From contig JACKFC010000016.1 in the NCBI GenBank assembly GCA_020632665.1, positions 47,615 to 111,614 on the forward strand: a stretch of DNA of 64,000 nt, given 5' to 3'. Both the position numbers and the translations under genes were made by a program. The stretch is from Deltaproteobacteria bacterium. GTDB lineage: Bacteria; Myxococcota_A; UBA9042. This document shows positions 34,501 to 40,925 of this stretch, piece by piece; position 1 is the stretch's first letter; every line of letters begins with the position of its first letter. Under the pieces are notes generated by a model. That model saw only the letters and a list, made by a program, of their open reading frames with translations, ran no database searches and was not told the origin of the DNA.

Positions 34501-35274
34501 GTCACGGACATCCTCGGGTGCGTAGCGAGCCTCGGGCGAGTCGTCGAGGTGAAGGATGGGCTGCTTGCGGGAATCGAGGTCCCAGCCGGGAAGGCGCATC
34601 AGGCGGCGTGCGTCGAGGGCACGGGTGTCACCTTCGACAACTGCACAGAGCAGGTTGGCGATCTGCTGACGCAGTTCGGCGTCAGCCGGGAGACCCAAGT
34701 CGAGCGCCCGGTCAAAGATGAGGTAGGCGTGAACGCTCTTGCCACCGGAGGAGACCCACAGCCCCCAACGGAGCCCGGTAGCAGCCGACAGAGCTTCGTA
34801 CTTGCTGATCTGCTCGGCTTTGCCAACGTGGTCGATCTCGACGGCTGCAACGAGAGCGAGAGCCACCACGTCCTTGGTGATCCCAGCAGCCGACTTCTGC
34901 ATGGCACGGGCCGCACCATCTGTGTCCATGCCGTTCTTGGCGGCGAAGGAGTCGATGCCACTCTGAAGGTCGGAGCAACGGATAGGGGCGGGGAGCCACA
35001 TACCGCCAGCGGAGCCACCACGGGCGGAGCCCCGCCAGATGAAGTAGTCCGCAGCGCCATTGAGGGCGTCTGCCAAGTCTGAGGTGATGCTGAGGTTGTG
35101 GTGCCCGAAGAGCGTTTGGGCAGCAGCCGCTACGGCATTCGTGCCAAGCGGCGGCACACGGGGGAGGCTCTCACCCGTGGGTGAGAGTGCCGCCCCAGCA
35201 GGCGGACACGAAGAAGAAGTTCCTGCTGGGGCAGGGAGGCGAGAGCCTCCCCCGTATGTCGTCGTCTTAGCCAT
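31552..35274 (-). CDS. Phage replication protein: primase fused to SF2 helicase (origin-binding-protein type)
   Basis: 1240 residues. The ATG at 35274 follows AAGGAG. Residues ~60-260 resemble an AEP primase domain (FIWRGSARGG, then VVALALVAAVEIDHV and SGGKSVHAYLIFDRALD). A Cys/His group CPCC-like AAPCCGDGG with VFCHRCDK could bind zinc. The helicase has Walker A YLLSGPTGCGKSTAIK, DEAD-like DLLVLDEIESL, RGGRVIAADANLS, and later YNSACGQGVSYEG with IQLRGRCRP as motif VI, the set seen in herpes origin-binding-protein-like helicases. The C-terminal ~350 residues are helical. The gene carries the 47-bp element copy B and, near its start, a stacked stem structure. Confidence 0.82.
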   Translation of the reverse strand: MAKTTTYGGGSRLPAPAGTSSSCPPAGAALSPTGESLPRVPPLGTNAVAAAAQTLFGHHNLSITSDLADALNGAADYFIWRGSARGGSAGGMWLPAPIRCSDLQSGIDSFAAKNGMDTDGAARAMQKSAAGITKDVVALALVAAVEIDHVGKAEQISKYEALSAATGLRWGLWVSSGGKSVHAYLIFDRALDLGLPADAELRQQIANLLCAVVEGDTRALDARRLMRLPGWDLDSRKQPILHLDDSPEARYAPEDVRDRLVKYALSMGITDVAEALSALQLAERLEVEARKQIGEAAEELLEVAARLRATRGAPAPDDLDLAHAMVGTHSRPPIGGKVSASGTAKGNAVRYPASVMQQFAGLAYGTRVAAPCCGDGGPGSSGPAGTVMSQPSEEPRVFCHRCDKTALTEFVAPVTVVTPSVAAEVDLTELDGNEPGRWWQTPIPNEPGVYLLSGPTGCGKSTAIKAASASVSSTLALGPTTRLVRAQADDLGIDFYGDSDGDIYGPSAAVCLPSLGRWVGGVPDLLVLDEIESLFGLLHSQQIMGRRGPGRSHSITGPTYRKMAGLIRAVVLRGGRVIAADANLSPRTTAILDRILAPSDTASTSSVGEILDDIEAEDAEQPDATIAPITIIGPMEQERRRHSPDVTETAYAEVEDLVVALELSVEAGTPAVIACDTRAMAQTLEMLASTWRLPSGQPPKTVCVTAEFATPDDFFSAKCKSWDDYDVVVYNSACGQGVSYEGTRHRTVWVLSSSWLGWDHLIQLRGRCRPATHVHSYIPAGRPAAPCRTVEHWLGVGHVRSALDDRLAQQGTDDKGGKSAPGVASADADVRHSWAWEQWLTAARKHDLSTDYYGAVRAMGVSVVEAEPLDEDEREVVGDMLTDLRSALEEARTNAVVDAEAVVGDDLARLRAARGARTQAEHWSLGRMLCLDRWGVDGLQMAQGAADWANRDSKLWRQGRMLRAAMAVAVGGDALLSLRRVERARADVEGEGRYTSHYAGDERRARTMLRVLRDLGVDLGPTLVALAEVTAGDQVEADGVDAVFAVNCSTEAKTASLQTSPSWSEGSLTVAPAVARWSSAGKQAQAADVPGIRHMSVAPTRMISACLRALGLRTRRTKAGSRSDGSRVDAYTLDLDACTAWARANSRAWRRHLGHEVLDLATAAIIVDHRNGRDPEAWADEPEIDVDCWTVRVPSSSGGVTVVPAGPVGPIISDDVAAELERLAEEELGGTAPIHPASAP
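32108..32154 (-). repeat. 47-bp palindromic element, copy B
   Basis: GACGCAGTTTTTGC pairs perfectly with GCAAAAACTGCGTC (14-bp stem). It has the same length and the same 22-nt core as copy A at 12353-12399, in opposite orientation. It lies inside the replication gene, in the region coding DAVFAVNCSTEAKTASLQ, and is visibly AT-rich against its surroundings. Confidence 0.8.
35158..35255 (-). ncRNA. Structured 5' region of the replication mRNA
   Basis: Within the first ~40 codons lie three stems. The outer 15-bp stem pairs ACGGGGGAGGCTCTC (35158-35172) with 35241-35255. CCCCAGCAGG (35193-35202) pairs with 35222-35231. CTCTCACCC (35168-35176) pairs with 35179-35187. The last overlaps the outer stem at 35168-35172, so the two cannot both form. 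This looks like an attenuator or autoregulatory switch. No known riboswitch class is recognised. Confidence 0.5.
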
Positions 35275-35301
35275 CTTCGTCTCCTTCGGGCCGGCTCTCA
35301 C

Positions 35302-35390
35302 CCCGGCTCTCCTTAGCTCTACCCATCTGGAGCGGGAAACCGACCCACCCCTCTACACATATGTGGGGAGCTATAGGCGGATTACCGAGC
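35302..35390 (-). promoter_or_regulatory. Promoter region of the replication operon
   Basis: It contains the palindrome CACATATGTG and, at 35372-35390, TATAGGCGGATTACCGAGC, shared with 10433-10451. It lies between the replication gene and the integrase stop (35382), which it slightly overlaps. Read leftward, GGTAATCC..CTATA could be a promoter or a regulator site. Confidence 0.45.
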
Positions 35391-37196
35391 CGGGAACCCG
35401 ACCCCAGTTTTTGCGGCGTCAACCTCCTCGGGCGTCCAGCGGTAGAGGCGTCCACACTTCTCGGCGGGGCGGGCAATCTCGCATCGCTGCATGGCTCGGT
35501 TGAGTTGCCAGAGCGGCATCCCGAGCTGCTCGGCAACCTGGCTGGTGGTGTAGCGGACGGGCTGGGCGGGGAGCAGGTCGGCCCAGGAGACGGAGCCGAT
35601 GCCACCCGTGAAGGTCACCGAGCCGTCAGCAGCCGGGATCCGCAACGTGACGTGCTCCACGTTCTCTCGGCTGATGGTGACGTTAGCGAGGTAGCGCCGG
35701 ATCCAGTCTCGTTTACGATCGAGGCTCCAATTCGGATCGTACGTCCAGGTCGAAGCCAAGGTGTTGATGTCGGCTGCACTCGGCATCAGCGGAGCATCAT
35801 CCAACTTGGCGATCTCTGCCTGGATCGAAGCCACCTCAGCGTCGATTTCGGTAACCTTGCCCGTGTAGATCGTCTTCTCCAAGTTCCCGTCGAGGTAGAG
35901 GTCAAGGAGACGACTACGCTTGCTCTCAGCCTTCTGCTTGCGAGTGTGCAACGAGGCCCGGATCGCATCCCGGCTCTTGGTGTCATTGCCCTCGGCACTC
36001 AGGGTGGCCTTGAGCACGTCAAGGAACTCGGAAGAGCCAGTCAGCCGGGCCAAGTAGTTGTCGATGCCGACGTTGATCTGATCAGCCGTCGGGCACCCGA
36101 TCTTGCAGCGGCCAATCTCCTTCTTGATCTTGGGGTCACAGCAGACGCAACGGTAGCGGTAGCCGTCGGTGGCCTTGCTGACGTAGAGCCGGTGCCGAGT
36201 GCTTTCGAGGCCGAGGAGACGGAATCCGTTGCCGAGGTCTTCGCCCTGCACGTCCGGCGCTCCGTGAACTTCGACCAGGCCGCTGAACCAGCCGTGCTGT
36301 GAAGTCTCTCGGGCGGATCGGGTGTGCCGCTTGGCGCTTGCGGTGCGACGGGCACGGACGGTGGCCCAGAGAGCCTCGGAGACGATCGGCTCTTCTTGCC
36401 CGGGCAAGCCATAGACTTGCGTCCGAATCACCTCATCAGCCTTGCGCTTGCGAGGCTTCCGATGCCCTTGGCGACCATCGGCACCGGCAACGTACTCACC
36501 GTCACAGCGGTGGTCGTAGACCAGCCAACCCGAGTAGATGTCGTGATCGAGAACTCCGCCAACGGTCTGTCGGCTCCAGCCGGTTTGCCGCACGAGATCC
36601 GCAACGGAGGCTCCGTCAGCATAGGCCCGGAAGATGTGGCGCACGGTGTCAACATCTTCCGAGTAGCCCCACTTGCCGTCGAAGGTCGTGCCTCGTGGCG
36701 TGGGAGCACCGCAAACCCATCGACCAGCCTTGCGCCCGGCTTCCTTAGCGGCGGCGGCCCGGCGCACGATTTCCTTCTTCTCTCGGCCGGCGAGGAGGGC
36801 GAGAAGGCTGGTCACGAGGGCATCATCGGTGTTGCCGAGGTCACGAACCTGGCCGGGGCTGTAGATGCGAGCACCGGCGGCGGCAACGTCACGGAGCACG
36901 GAGAGATCGAGGCCACTGGCACGGCTGAGGCGATCGATCGAGTCAACGGCGAGGTGAGCACCTGAGCGGAGTGCAGGGAGGATCACATCCCGCCACTCCG
37001 GGGTCTCCCCGACATCAGAGCCGCTGACGTTGGCGATCTGCACGACTTGCAGGGATGCCTTGTGCTGGTTGGCGATGGCTTCCAGTGAGGCGATTTGGCG
37101 TGGGAGGCCAAGGCGGTCATCTGCTGCTTGGCCGATGCCGGAAACTCGGGCCAGGCCGATGAGTCGGAGGTTGATGGTGGGTTGTCCGTCGAACAT
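35382..37196 (-). CDS. int: Large serine integrase with C-terminal excisionase-like HTH
   Basis: 604 residues. The resolvase domain starts LRLIGLARVSGIGQ with catalytic Ser19 and Arg17, and has LAVDSIDRLSRASG. The recombinase domain (VGGVLDHDIYSGWLVYDHR) is followed by a zinc ribbon (YRCVCCDPKIKKEIGRCKIGC) and a coiled coil (RKQKAESKRSRLLDLYLDGN to DAEVASIQAEIAKLDD). Unusually, the last ~60 residues, YTTSQVAEQLGMPLWQLNRA then CGRLYRWTPEEVDAA, look like a MerR/excisionase-type winged HTH. It lies directly inside attR and reads away from it. It catalyses attP x attB integration. It lacks the usual position for a separate directionality factor. Confidence 0.93.
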   Translation of the reverse strand: MFDGQPTINLRLIGLARVSGIGQAADDRLGLPRQIASLEAIANQHKASLQVVQIANVSGSDVGETPEWRDVILPALRSGAHLAVDSIDRLSRASGLDLSVLRDVAAAGARIYSPGQVRDLGNTDDALVTSLLALLAGREKKEIVRRAAAAKEAGRKAGRWVCGAPTPRGTTFDGKWGYSEDVDTVRHIFRAYADGASVADLVRQTGWSRQTVGGVLDHDIYSGWLVYDHRCDGEYVAGADGRQGHRKPRKRKADEVIRTQVYGLPGQEEPIVSEALWATVRARRTASAKRHTRSARETSQHGWFSGLVEVHGAPDVQGEDLGNGFRLLGLESTRHRLYVSKATDGYRYRCVCCDPKIKKEIGRCKIGCPTADQINVGIDNYLARLTGSSEFLDVLKATLSAEGNDTKSRDAIRASLHTRKQKAESKRSRLLDLYLDGNLEKTIYTGKVTEIDAEVASIQAEIAKLDDAPLMPSAADINTLASTWTYDPNWSLDRKRDWIRRYLANVTISRENVEHVTLRIPAADGSVTFTGGIGSVSWADLLPAQPVRYTTSQVAEQLGMPLWQLNRAMQRCEIARPAEKCGRLYRWTPEEVDAAKTGVGFPAR

Positions 37197-37261
37197 GGTG
37201 GCTTGTCTCCCGAGCCGTGGGTGGCTCGGGGACTACTACCCCTTGCTCCACGAACTTGGGG

Positions 37262-37456
37262 CTACCGTAGGTGGTAGTGGTTCGACATGAACACGAACGC
37301 GTGGAGTTTGACGTCGTGCGCCCGCATCGCGTGACCGACGACGCCGAGGATGAGGTCATGGATCTCGCGGGTCGGCGTGGCGAGCAGTTGGCCGTTGGCG
37401 ACGCGGGTGGTGATCTCGTAGAGGCCGGCGGGCAGGGAACGACGCAAGGGACGCAT
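37262..37456 (-). pseudogene. REP-associated tyrosine transposase, N-terminal half (split by prophage)
   Basis: ATG at 37456: MRPLRRSLPAGLYEITTRVA, TREIHDLILGVVGHAMRAHD, VKLHAFVFMSNHYHL. This is the start of the Y1 transposase fold ending in the HUH motif H-Y-H. The frame then enters phage DNA and stops at a TAG (37262-37264). It is complementary in content to the fragment at 5307-6050. Confidence 0.85.
37269..37281. other. attR (right prophage junction core)
   Basis: AGGTGGTAGTGGT, partner of attL at 6040-6052 with one A/G difference. Crossover must lie on one side of that base: either in TAGTGGT or in AGGTG. Both choices restore an intact SNHYHLL reading frame on excision. Confidence 0.75.
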
Positions 37457-38013
37457 GTTGAAACTCCAGGTGGACGCGGCCCGGCATGGACCGCGTGCGA
37501 CCTGGTGATCATCGGGAGTTGACGGGAAATGCGTCGGTGCCGCCGAGCCCGGAGCTCACAACGCAGCCTCGCCGGCGCAGGCGCTCGAGCGATGGAGACA
37601 GTTATCGCGCGACAACTGTTCCGGTAAGTTGCTGAAATCACGACGCCGCGATCTGCCTGCGAGGTAACGAGCATTTGGACAGCGGGTGGCAGAGTCGCCC
37701 CCTCGTCGAAGTGCCCCTCGTCGAAGTGCCCGGCACCTACGCAGCGGGCCCCCGGATCCTAGGGCTCTGGGCGCGCCGCAGGCCGTCGATGCGGCGGTTT
37801 GTTGGCGACAATGGCCGGAATCGCGCCGCGTCGGCGAATCGCGTCGTCGAAATCAGGCCGTCGCTACTCGGTGGGCTGTGGGGGTTGGTTAGTGATAGAG
37901 GCTTGCGCGGGCTTGTTGCACGAGGATCAAGAATATCAACAGTTTACCGCAGACAACCGGAAGGCAGGCACGCGAAATCAAGCAAGACACACTGACTTGT
38001 CTGTCCTGAGATA
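37457..38013. other. Non-coding stretch with the right RAYT end
   Basis: It contains the upstream region of the transposase (37457-37700), a 15-bp tandem duplication CCTCGTCGAAGTGCC at 37701-37730, and the right inverted repeat. From 37739 to 38013 I see no gene and no continuation of the truncated Cys-rich protein. Confidence 0.6.
37718..37738. repeat. Right terminal inverted repeat of the RAYT element
   Basis: Exact reverse complement of 5134-5154, with the same internal REP-like hairpin. A second partial copy of its outer half (CCTCGTCGAAGTGCCC) lies immediately to the left at 37701-37716. Confidence 0.8.
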
Positions 38014-38469
38014 CTATGGCGAGTAGGGGCCTTCATAGTTGCCTTGAAAGTACTCCCCTTCCCAGCTTCCGAAGTTGTGGATCGAATGGGCGACCTGAAG
38101 CTCCGAGGTACCCGCCGACTGGGCGAGCACGAAGGCAAGCTTCCAGAGGGCGGCGACGCTGGCGCGTAGCTCCGCGATCTCGTTGACCAGGTCGACGTCT
38201 TGCTCGACGACGAGCGTTTGAGAATTAGGTCCGCCCACGTCTGGCACCAGCGGGGTCAGGCCGACGGTGGTGCGGACAACGAGGAGGCCGTCGACCTTGG
38301 TGCCGGCTGGATAGTCTTGGGCGTAGTTGATGGTGAGTCGATCGCCGTCGTCGTGGACGAGGGCGCGTCGGAAAGGGCTTTGGTTGGCGCGTCGGTCTGG
38401 GTGGACCAGTTCGAGGTCCCAGGCTTGCACCGTGACGCGGTCCGGGGCGAGGCGGATGTCGGAGTTCAT
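38014..38469 (-). CDS. Unknown protein F, last gene of a six-gene operon
   Basis: 151 residues. ATG at 38469 after AAGGAG, overlapping the stop of the lipoprotein gene (ATGA). Begins MNSDIRLAPDRVTVQAWDLE, with strands to about residue 80, then a helix DLVNEIAELRASVAALWKLA likely to form a coiled coil, and a Gly/Tyr-rich tail EGEYFQGNYEGPY. No signal peptide. Family not recognised. Confidence 0.7.
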   Translation of the reverse strand: MNSDIRLAPDRVTVQAWDLELVHPDRRANQSPFRRALVHDDGDRLTINYAQDYPAGTKVDGLLVVRTTVGLTPLVPDVGGPNSQTLVVEQDVDLVNEIAELRASVAALWKLAFVLAQSAGTSELQVAHSIHNFGSWEGEYFQGNYEGPYSP

Positions 38470-38843
38470 TGGTAGTGCTCCTTCAGCAAGCAAGCAGTGA
38501 AGAATCCAGGTCCCGGGCAACCCGTGCCGGGCAGGTTCTCACAGTCGTCATCGTGCTGGCATTGTTGTACGATGAAGCGTCCGTCTACAATCGGATACCA
38601 AGCGCAAGCGCAAAGGTTGTCCACATGCAGGCCGTGCGCCGCAGTGCACTCATCGTACAGGTCCGCGGGAACAGGAGCAGTTGCACCTTGGCAGAACTCG
38701 CACTGTTCCTGATCGGCGGACGTTGAACAGTCGTAGCAGACGGGCGTCGTGCAAGCACCACCATGGTAGCAAGAGGTCAGTCCACCGGCTACTCCTAAGA
38801 GGGAGAGGAAGTGTTGCAATATCGATCGAATTGCGCGTTCCAT
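38466..38843 (-). CDS. Cys-rich lipoprotein E
   Basis: 125 residues, ATG at 38843 with GGAG. The N-terminus RSILQHFLSLLGVAGGLTSC is a lipoprotein signal peptide with LTSC as lipobox. The mature part has about 14 Cys (TTPVCYDCSTSADQEQCEFC, CACAWYPI, CQHDDDCENLPGTGC) and is probably disulfide-bonded outside the inner membrane. It follows the metalloprotease by 44 bp and overlaps protein F by 4 bp. Confidence 0.78.
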   Translation of the reverse strand: MERAIRSILQHFLSLLGVAGGLTSCYHGGACTTPVCYDCSTSADQEQCEFCQGATAPVPADLYDECTAAHGLHVDNLCACAWYPIVDGRFIVQQCQHDDDCENLPGTGCPGPGFFTACLLKEHYQ

Positions 38844-38887
38844 CCAACTACTCCGCACCCGCGACAGCCGTACAACCGGCTTCAATC

Positions 38888-40048
38888 CTACATCGCATTG
38901 AGCACAGCGTTGCGGCGGAGCAACGTCCCAGCGACTGCGTCGGCAAGGTCAAAGCCTGGCAGACCAATTCCCACCCCAGACAGGCTGCATCCAATGCGCG
39001 ACGCCACAGATGCAAAGTACCGTGCCGGAAACACGGCACCTGGGTGCAGCGAGCGCATAATCGTCTCTTGCTGAAACGTGAACGTCTCTCCCATGCAGTC
39101 AAGTGGCAATCGATTGTCGGTGATAATTGACTTGAGAAAGGCGTTGTCGGTCCCACAGAACCATGGATTGCCATACTCGTCACGCAAGCCCAACATGTGA
39201 CCAACTTCGTGCGGAGGGGTCAGGGCGTACCACCAGAAGGCACTAAAACCGATACCCACCTCGGGGTCGCTCAGCGCCTCCGGCGACCAGTACCAACTGA
39301 GGACATCGCTTCGATCATTTTCCAAAAACCAAGCTTGCACCGAATCCAAAACGCCTCGCTTCGGATCTTCGACATCTACATCCCAATCATGGTCCGCATC
39401 ACCGAACACGAGTCGCAACTCGATCGGACAGGGAAGCTCGTCGCCGAACGCCACGGCGAATCGGCCAGACCACCAAGTCTCTACGCAGTAGCGCCAAAAC
39501 GACCGCAGCGGGGTCCGAATCGCAATGGGCACATCGTCATCGAAGTCGAAGTGGATGCGGACCACGATCGTCGACCAGATCTGCTGAAAGTCATAGGAGA
39601 CAGCATTCCACAGCGGTGCCGCGCCTTCGCACATGTTCCATCCATCCACCCAAAACGGAAACGTCAACCTCTCGCGCAACGAGAGATCAGGCAGCACCTT
39701 ACGCACCTTGGGAAAGAAGAGTCCAGCCACCTGCTCGCCCCATGCACCCGCGAGCTTCGCTCCATGGTCCCCACCAAAGAGCCCCGTCCCCAACAGCCAA
39801 CCGTTAATGGCGGCAGCTAGCTCCGCCTCCGACTCCAACTGTGCCGCCGCCTGCAGCTCGCCGGCCGGCAGCGAGTCTGGATCGAACCACGTCGCATTCG
39901 GCAGAAAGATCTCGTCAACCAGGTTTCGCAGCCACTCGGTGCGCTTCTCCGGCGTCCACACGAACTGGAAGACATCGCGCACAGAGAACGCCGTCGCGTT
40001 GAACCCGAGGTGCGCGCGCAGCGACCCACGCAGCGTCAGCCACGTCAC
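38888..40048 (-). CDS. Zincin metalloprotease D (HEXXHXXGXXXE)
   Basis: 386 residues from a GTG at 40048 that overlaps the stop of gene C (GTGA). The active site HEVGHMLGLRDEYG has the two zinc His, catalytic Glu and a Glu four residues past the Gly; a Met downstream (RLPLDCMGE or ETIMRSLHP) could be the Met-turn. The N-terminal part (WTPEKRTEWLRNLVDEIFLP, then VETWWSGRFAVAFGD) resembles accessory domains of large secreted assemblies, but no family is recognised. No signal peptide is visible, so export, if any, is not by Sec. It is the likely catalytic centre of the operon. Confidence 0.82.
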   Translation of the reverse strand: MTWLTLRGSLRAHLGFNATAFSVRDVFQFVWTPEKRTEWLRNLVDEIFLPNATWFDPDSLPAGELQAAAQLESEAELAAAINGWLLGTGLFGGDHGAKLAGAWGEQVAGLFFPKVRKVLPDLSLRERLTFPFWVDGWNMCEGAAPLWNAVSYDFQQIWSTIVVRIHFDFDDDVPIAIRTPLRSFWRYCVETWWSGRFAVAFGDELPCPIELRLVFGDADHDWDVDVEDPKRGVLDSVQAWFLENDRSDVLSWYWSPEALSDPEVGIGFSAFWWYALTPPHEVGHMLGLRDEYGNPWFCGTDNAFLKSIITDNRLPLDCMGETFTFQQETIMRSLHPGAVFPARYFASVASRIGCSLSGVGIGLPGFDLADAVAGTLLRRNAVLNAM

Positions 40049-40584
40049 GACCGCCCCCCACCCTCGGTCCGCACCACGACCCGGTTGCGCAACAAGGCCC
40101 TGTGGGCAGGCGTCAGGCCAAAATACCGCTCCCGAAACCGGCCTGCGCCCGTCGAGAATGAGCACTCGACGCCAGGGAAGCCGTCATCGGCTGGCGACGG
40201 CAAGGCCGGCGGCGAGAACTGTCGAAGGTCCTCGCCGCGCCCTACGGCGGTTCCAACCCTCGGACGATCGTCACCGCTTCCCGGTCCAACGCCGGCGCCT
40301 CGCTCTGCCACCACCTCGAGCGCGTCGCCGATCTGGCGTACCGCCAAGCCGAGCCCACCGTACTCGAACACGAGGTCGGCGAGGGGCACCGACCGCCCAG
40401 CTCCGCGTGGTCGTGCGAATTCGAAGCTTCCGTCGGCCGCGGTCTCGATCCAGGTCGCCTTGCCTCGATCACGACGACTCGAAACCTGAAGCCGCGCCCC
40501 TGCCACCGGGCGGCCGCTCGGGTCGCGGACCACTCCCCGCAAGGTCGGCACGGCGGCGGTGTCGGCGCGGACGGGTCGAGTCAT
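40045..40584 (-). CDS. Protein C with carboxypeptidase-regulatory-like domain
   Basis: 179 residues from the ATG at 40584; the long upstream frame is shadow. TLRGVVRDPSGRPVAGARLQ is the typical start of a CarboxypepD_reg-like/Cna-B-type beta sandwich, continuing ADGSFEFARP. The C-terminal part (GFPGVECSFSTGAGRFRERY, LTPAHRALL) is unknown. It overlaps both neighbours by 4 bp. The fold suggests a structural or binding role alongside the protease. Confidence 0.72.
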   Translation of the reverse strand: MTRPVRADTAAVPTLRGVVRDPSGRPVAGARLQVSSRRDRGKATWIETAADGSFEFARPRGAGRSVPLADLVFEYGGLGLAVRQIGDALEVVAERGAGVGPGSGDDRPRVGTAVGRGEDLRQFSPPALPSPADDGFPGVECSFSTGAGRFRERYFGLTPAHRALLRNRVVVRTEGGGRS

Positions 40585-40925
40585 CGGCGCTCCCCCAGTC
40601 GATTTCCCGCCGAACTGCCGAAGATCTCGATGACGGTCAAACGCATGCCCGCGGCCGATCCCGTAGCGAACAGCGGAACCTGGGCCAGGCTGCCATGCTC
40701 TGCCGCACACAACTCGAGCAGACCGCTCTCGGCCTCGAGGAAAAGGCCCGTGCCTGCTATCAGCGCGGGCTCGGGCGAAAGGCTGGCATAGCCAGCAACG
40801 CCCGGGCTGAGGCTCAGCAGCAGGCGACTGCGCGTCGAAGAGGCCGCAGCGACCTGCACCGCCGCCGCCGGCGAGAGCGGCAAGGCAAAGGTTTGCGAAC
40901 GGAAGCCGGGCAGCGCCATCGCCAT
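40581..40925 (-). CDS. Small beta-rich protein B, unknown
   Basis: 114 residues, ATG at 40925 overlapping the stop of gene A by 1 bp. SRLLLSLSPGVAGYASLSPE, ALIAGTGLFLEAESG and GMRLTVIEIFG give the strand pattern of small virion receptor-binding or decoration proteins. This resemblance is by eye only. No signal peptide. Confidence 0.65.
   Translation of the reverse strand: MAMALPGFRSQTFALPLSPAAAVQVAAASSTRSRLLLSLSPGVAGYASLSPEPALIAGTGLFLEAESGLLELCAAEHGSLAQVPLFATGSAAGMRLTVIEIFGSSAGNRLGERR

Larger units (their letters stand above)
6046..37274. mobile_element. Siphophage prophage, about 31.2 kb, serine-integrase type
   Basis: The boundaries are set by the split transposase gene and the 13-bp repeats. 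The contents form a full temperate long-tailed phage: large serine integrase next to the right junction, replication protein, terminase, portal, capsid, tail with G/GT frameshift chaperones, tape measure, tail tip and lysis genes, nearly all leftward. Cargo genes read rightward at 6.5-9.9 kb and 29.7-30.8 kb. I saw no broken phage genes, so it may still be inducible. I did not find an obvious CI-type repressor. Confidence 0.92.
5134..37738. mobile_element. REP-associated tyrosine transposase (RAYT) element carrying a nested prophage
   Basis: A 21-bp inverted repeat, containing GGTGCCGGGCACTTCGACGA at 5135-5154 and its exact complement at 37718-37738, bounds the unit. Each repeat holds the self-complementary GTGCC-G-GGCAC hairpin typical of REP sequences. 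Between them is a RAYT gene in two halves separated by the prophage. The left end interrupts the FGE-like domain of the Cys-rich gene. No continuation of that gene is visible to the right of 37738, so the right flank has been lost or rearranged. Confidence 0.7.

Noticed and set aside
20307..37196. Diversity-generating retroelement or retron in the phage
   Set aside because: No reverse transcriptase frame, no adenine-biased variable/template repeat pair was found.
6040..37281. tRNA-gene attachment site
   Set aside because: No tRNA-like cloverleaf at either end; the junction lies in a transposase gene, and the integrase is of the serine type.
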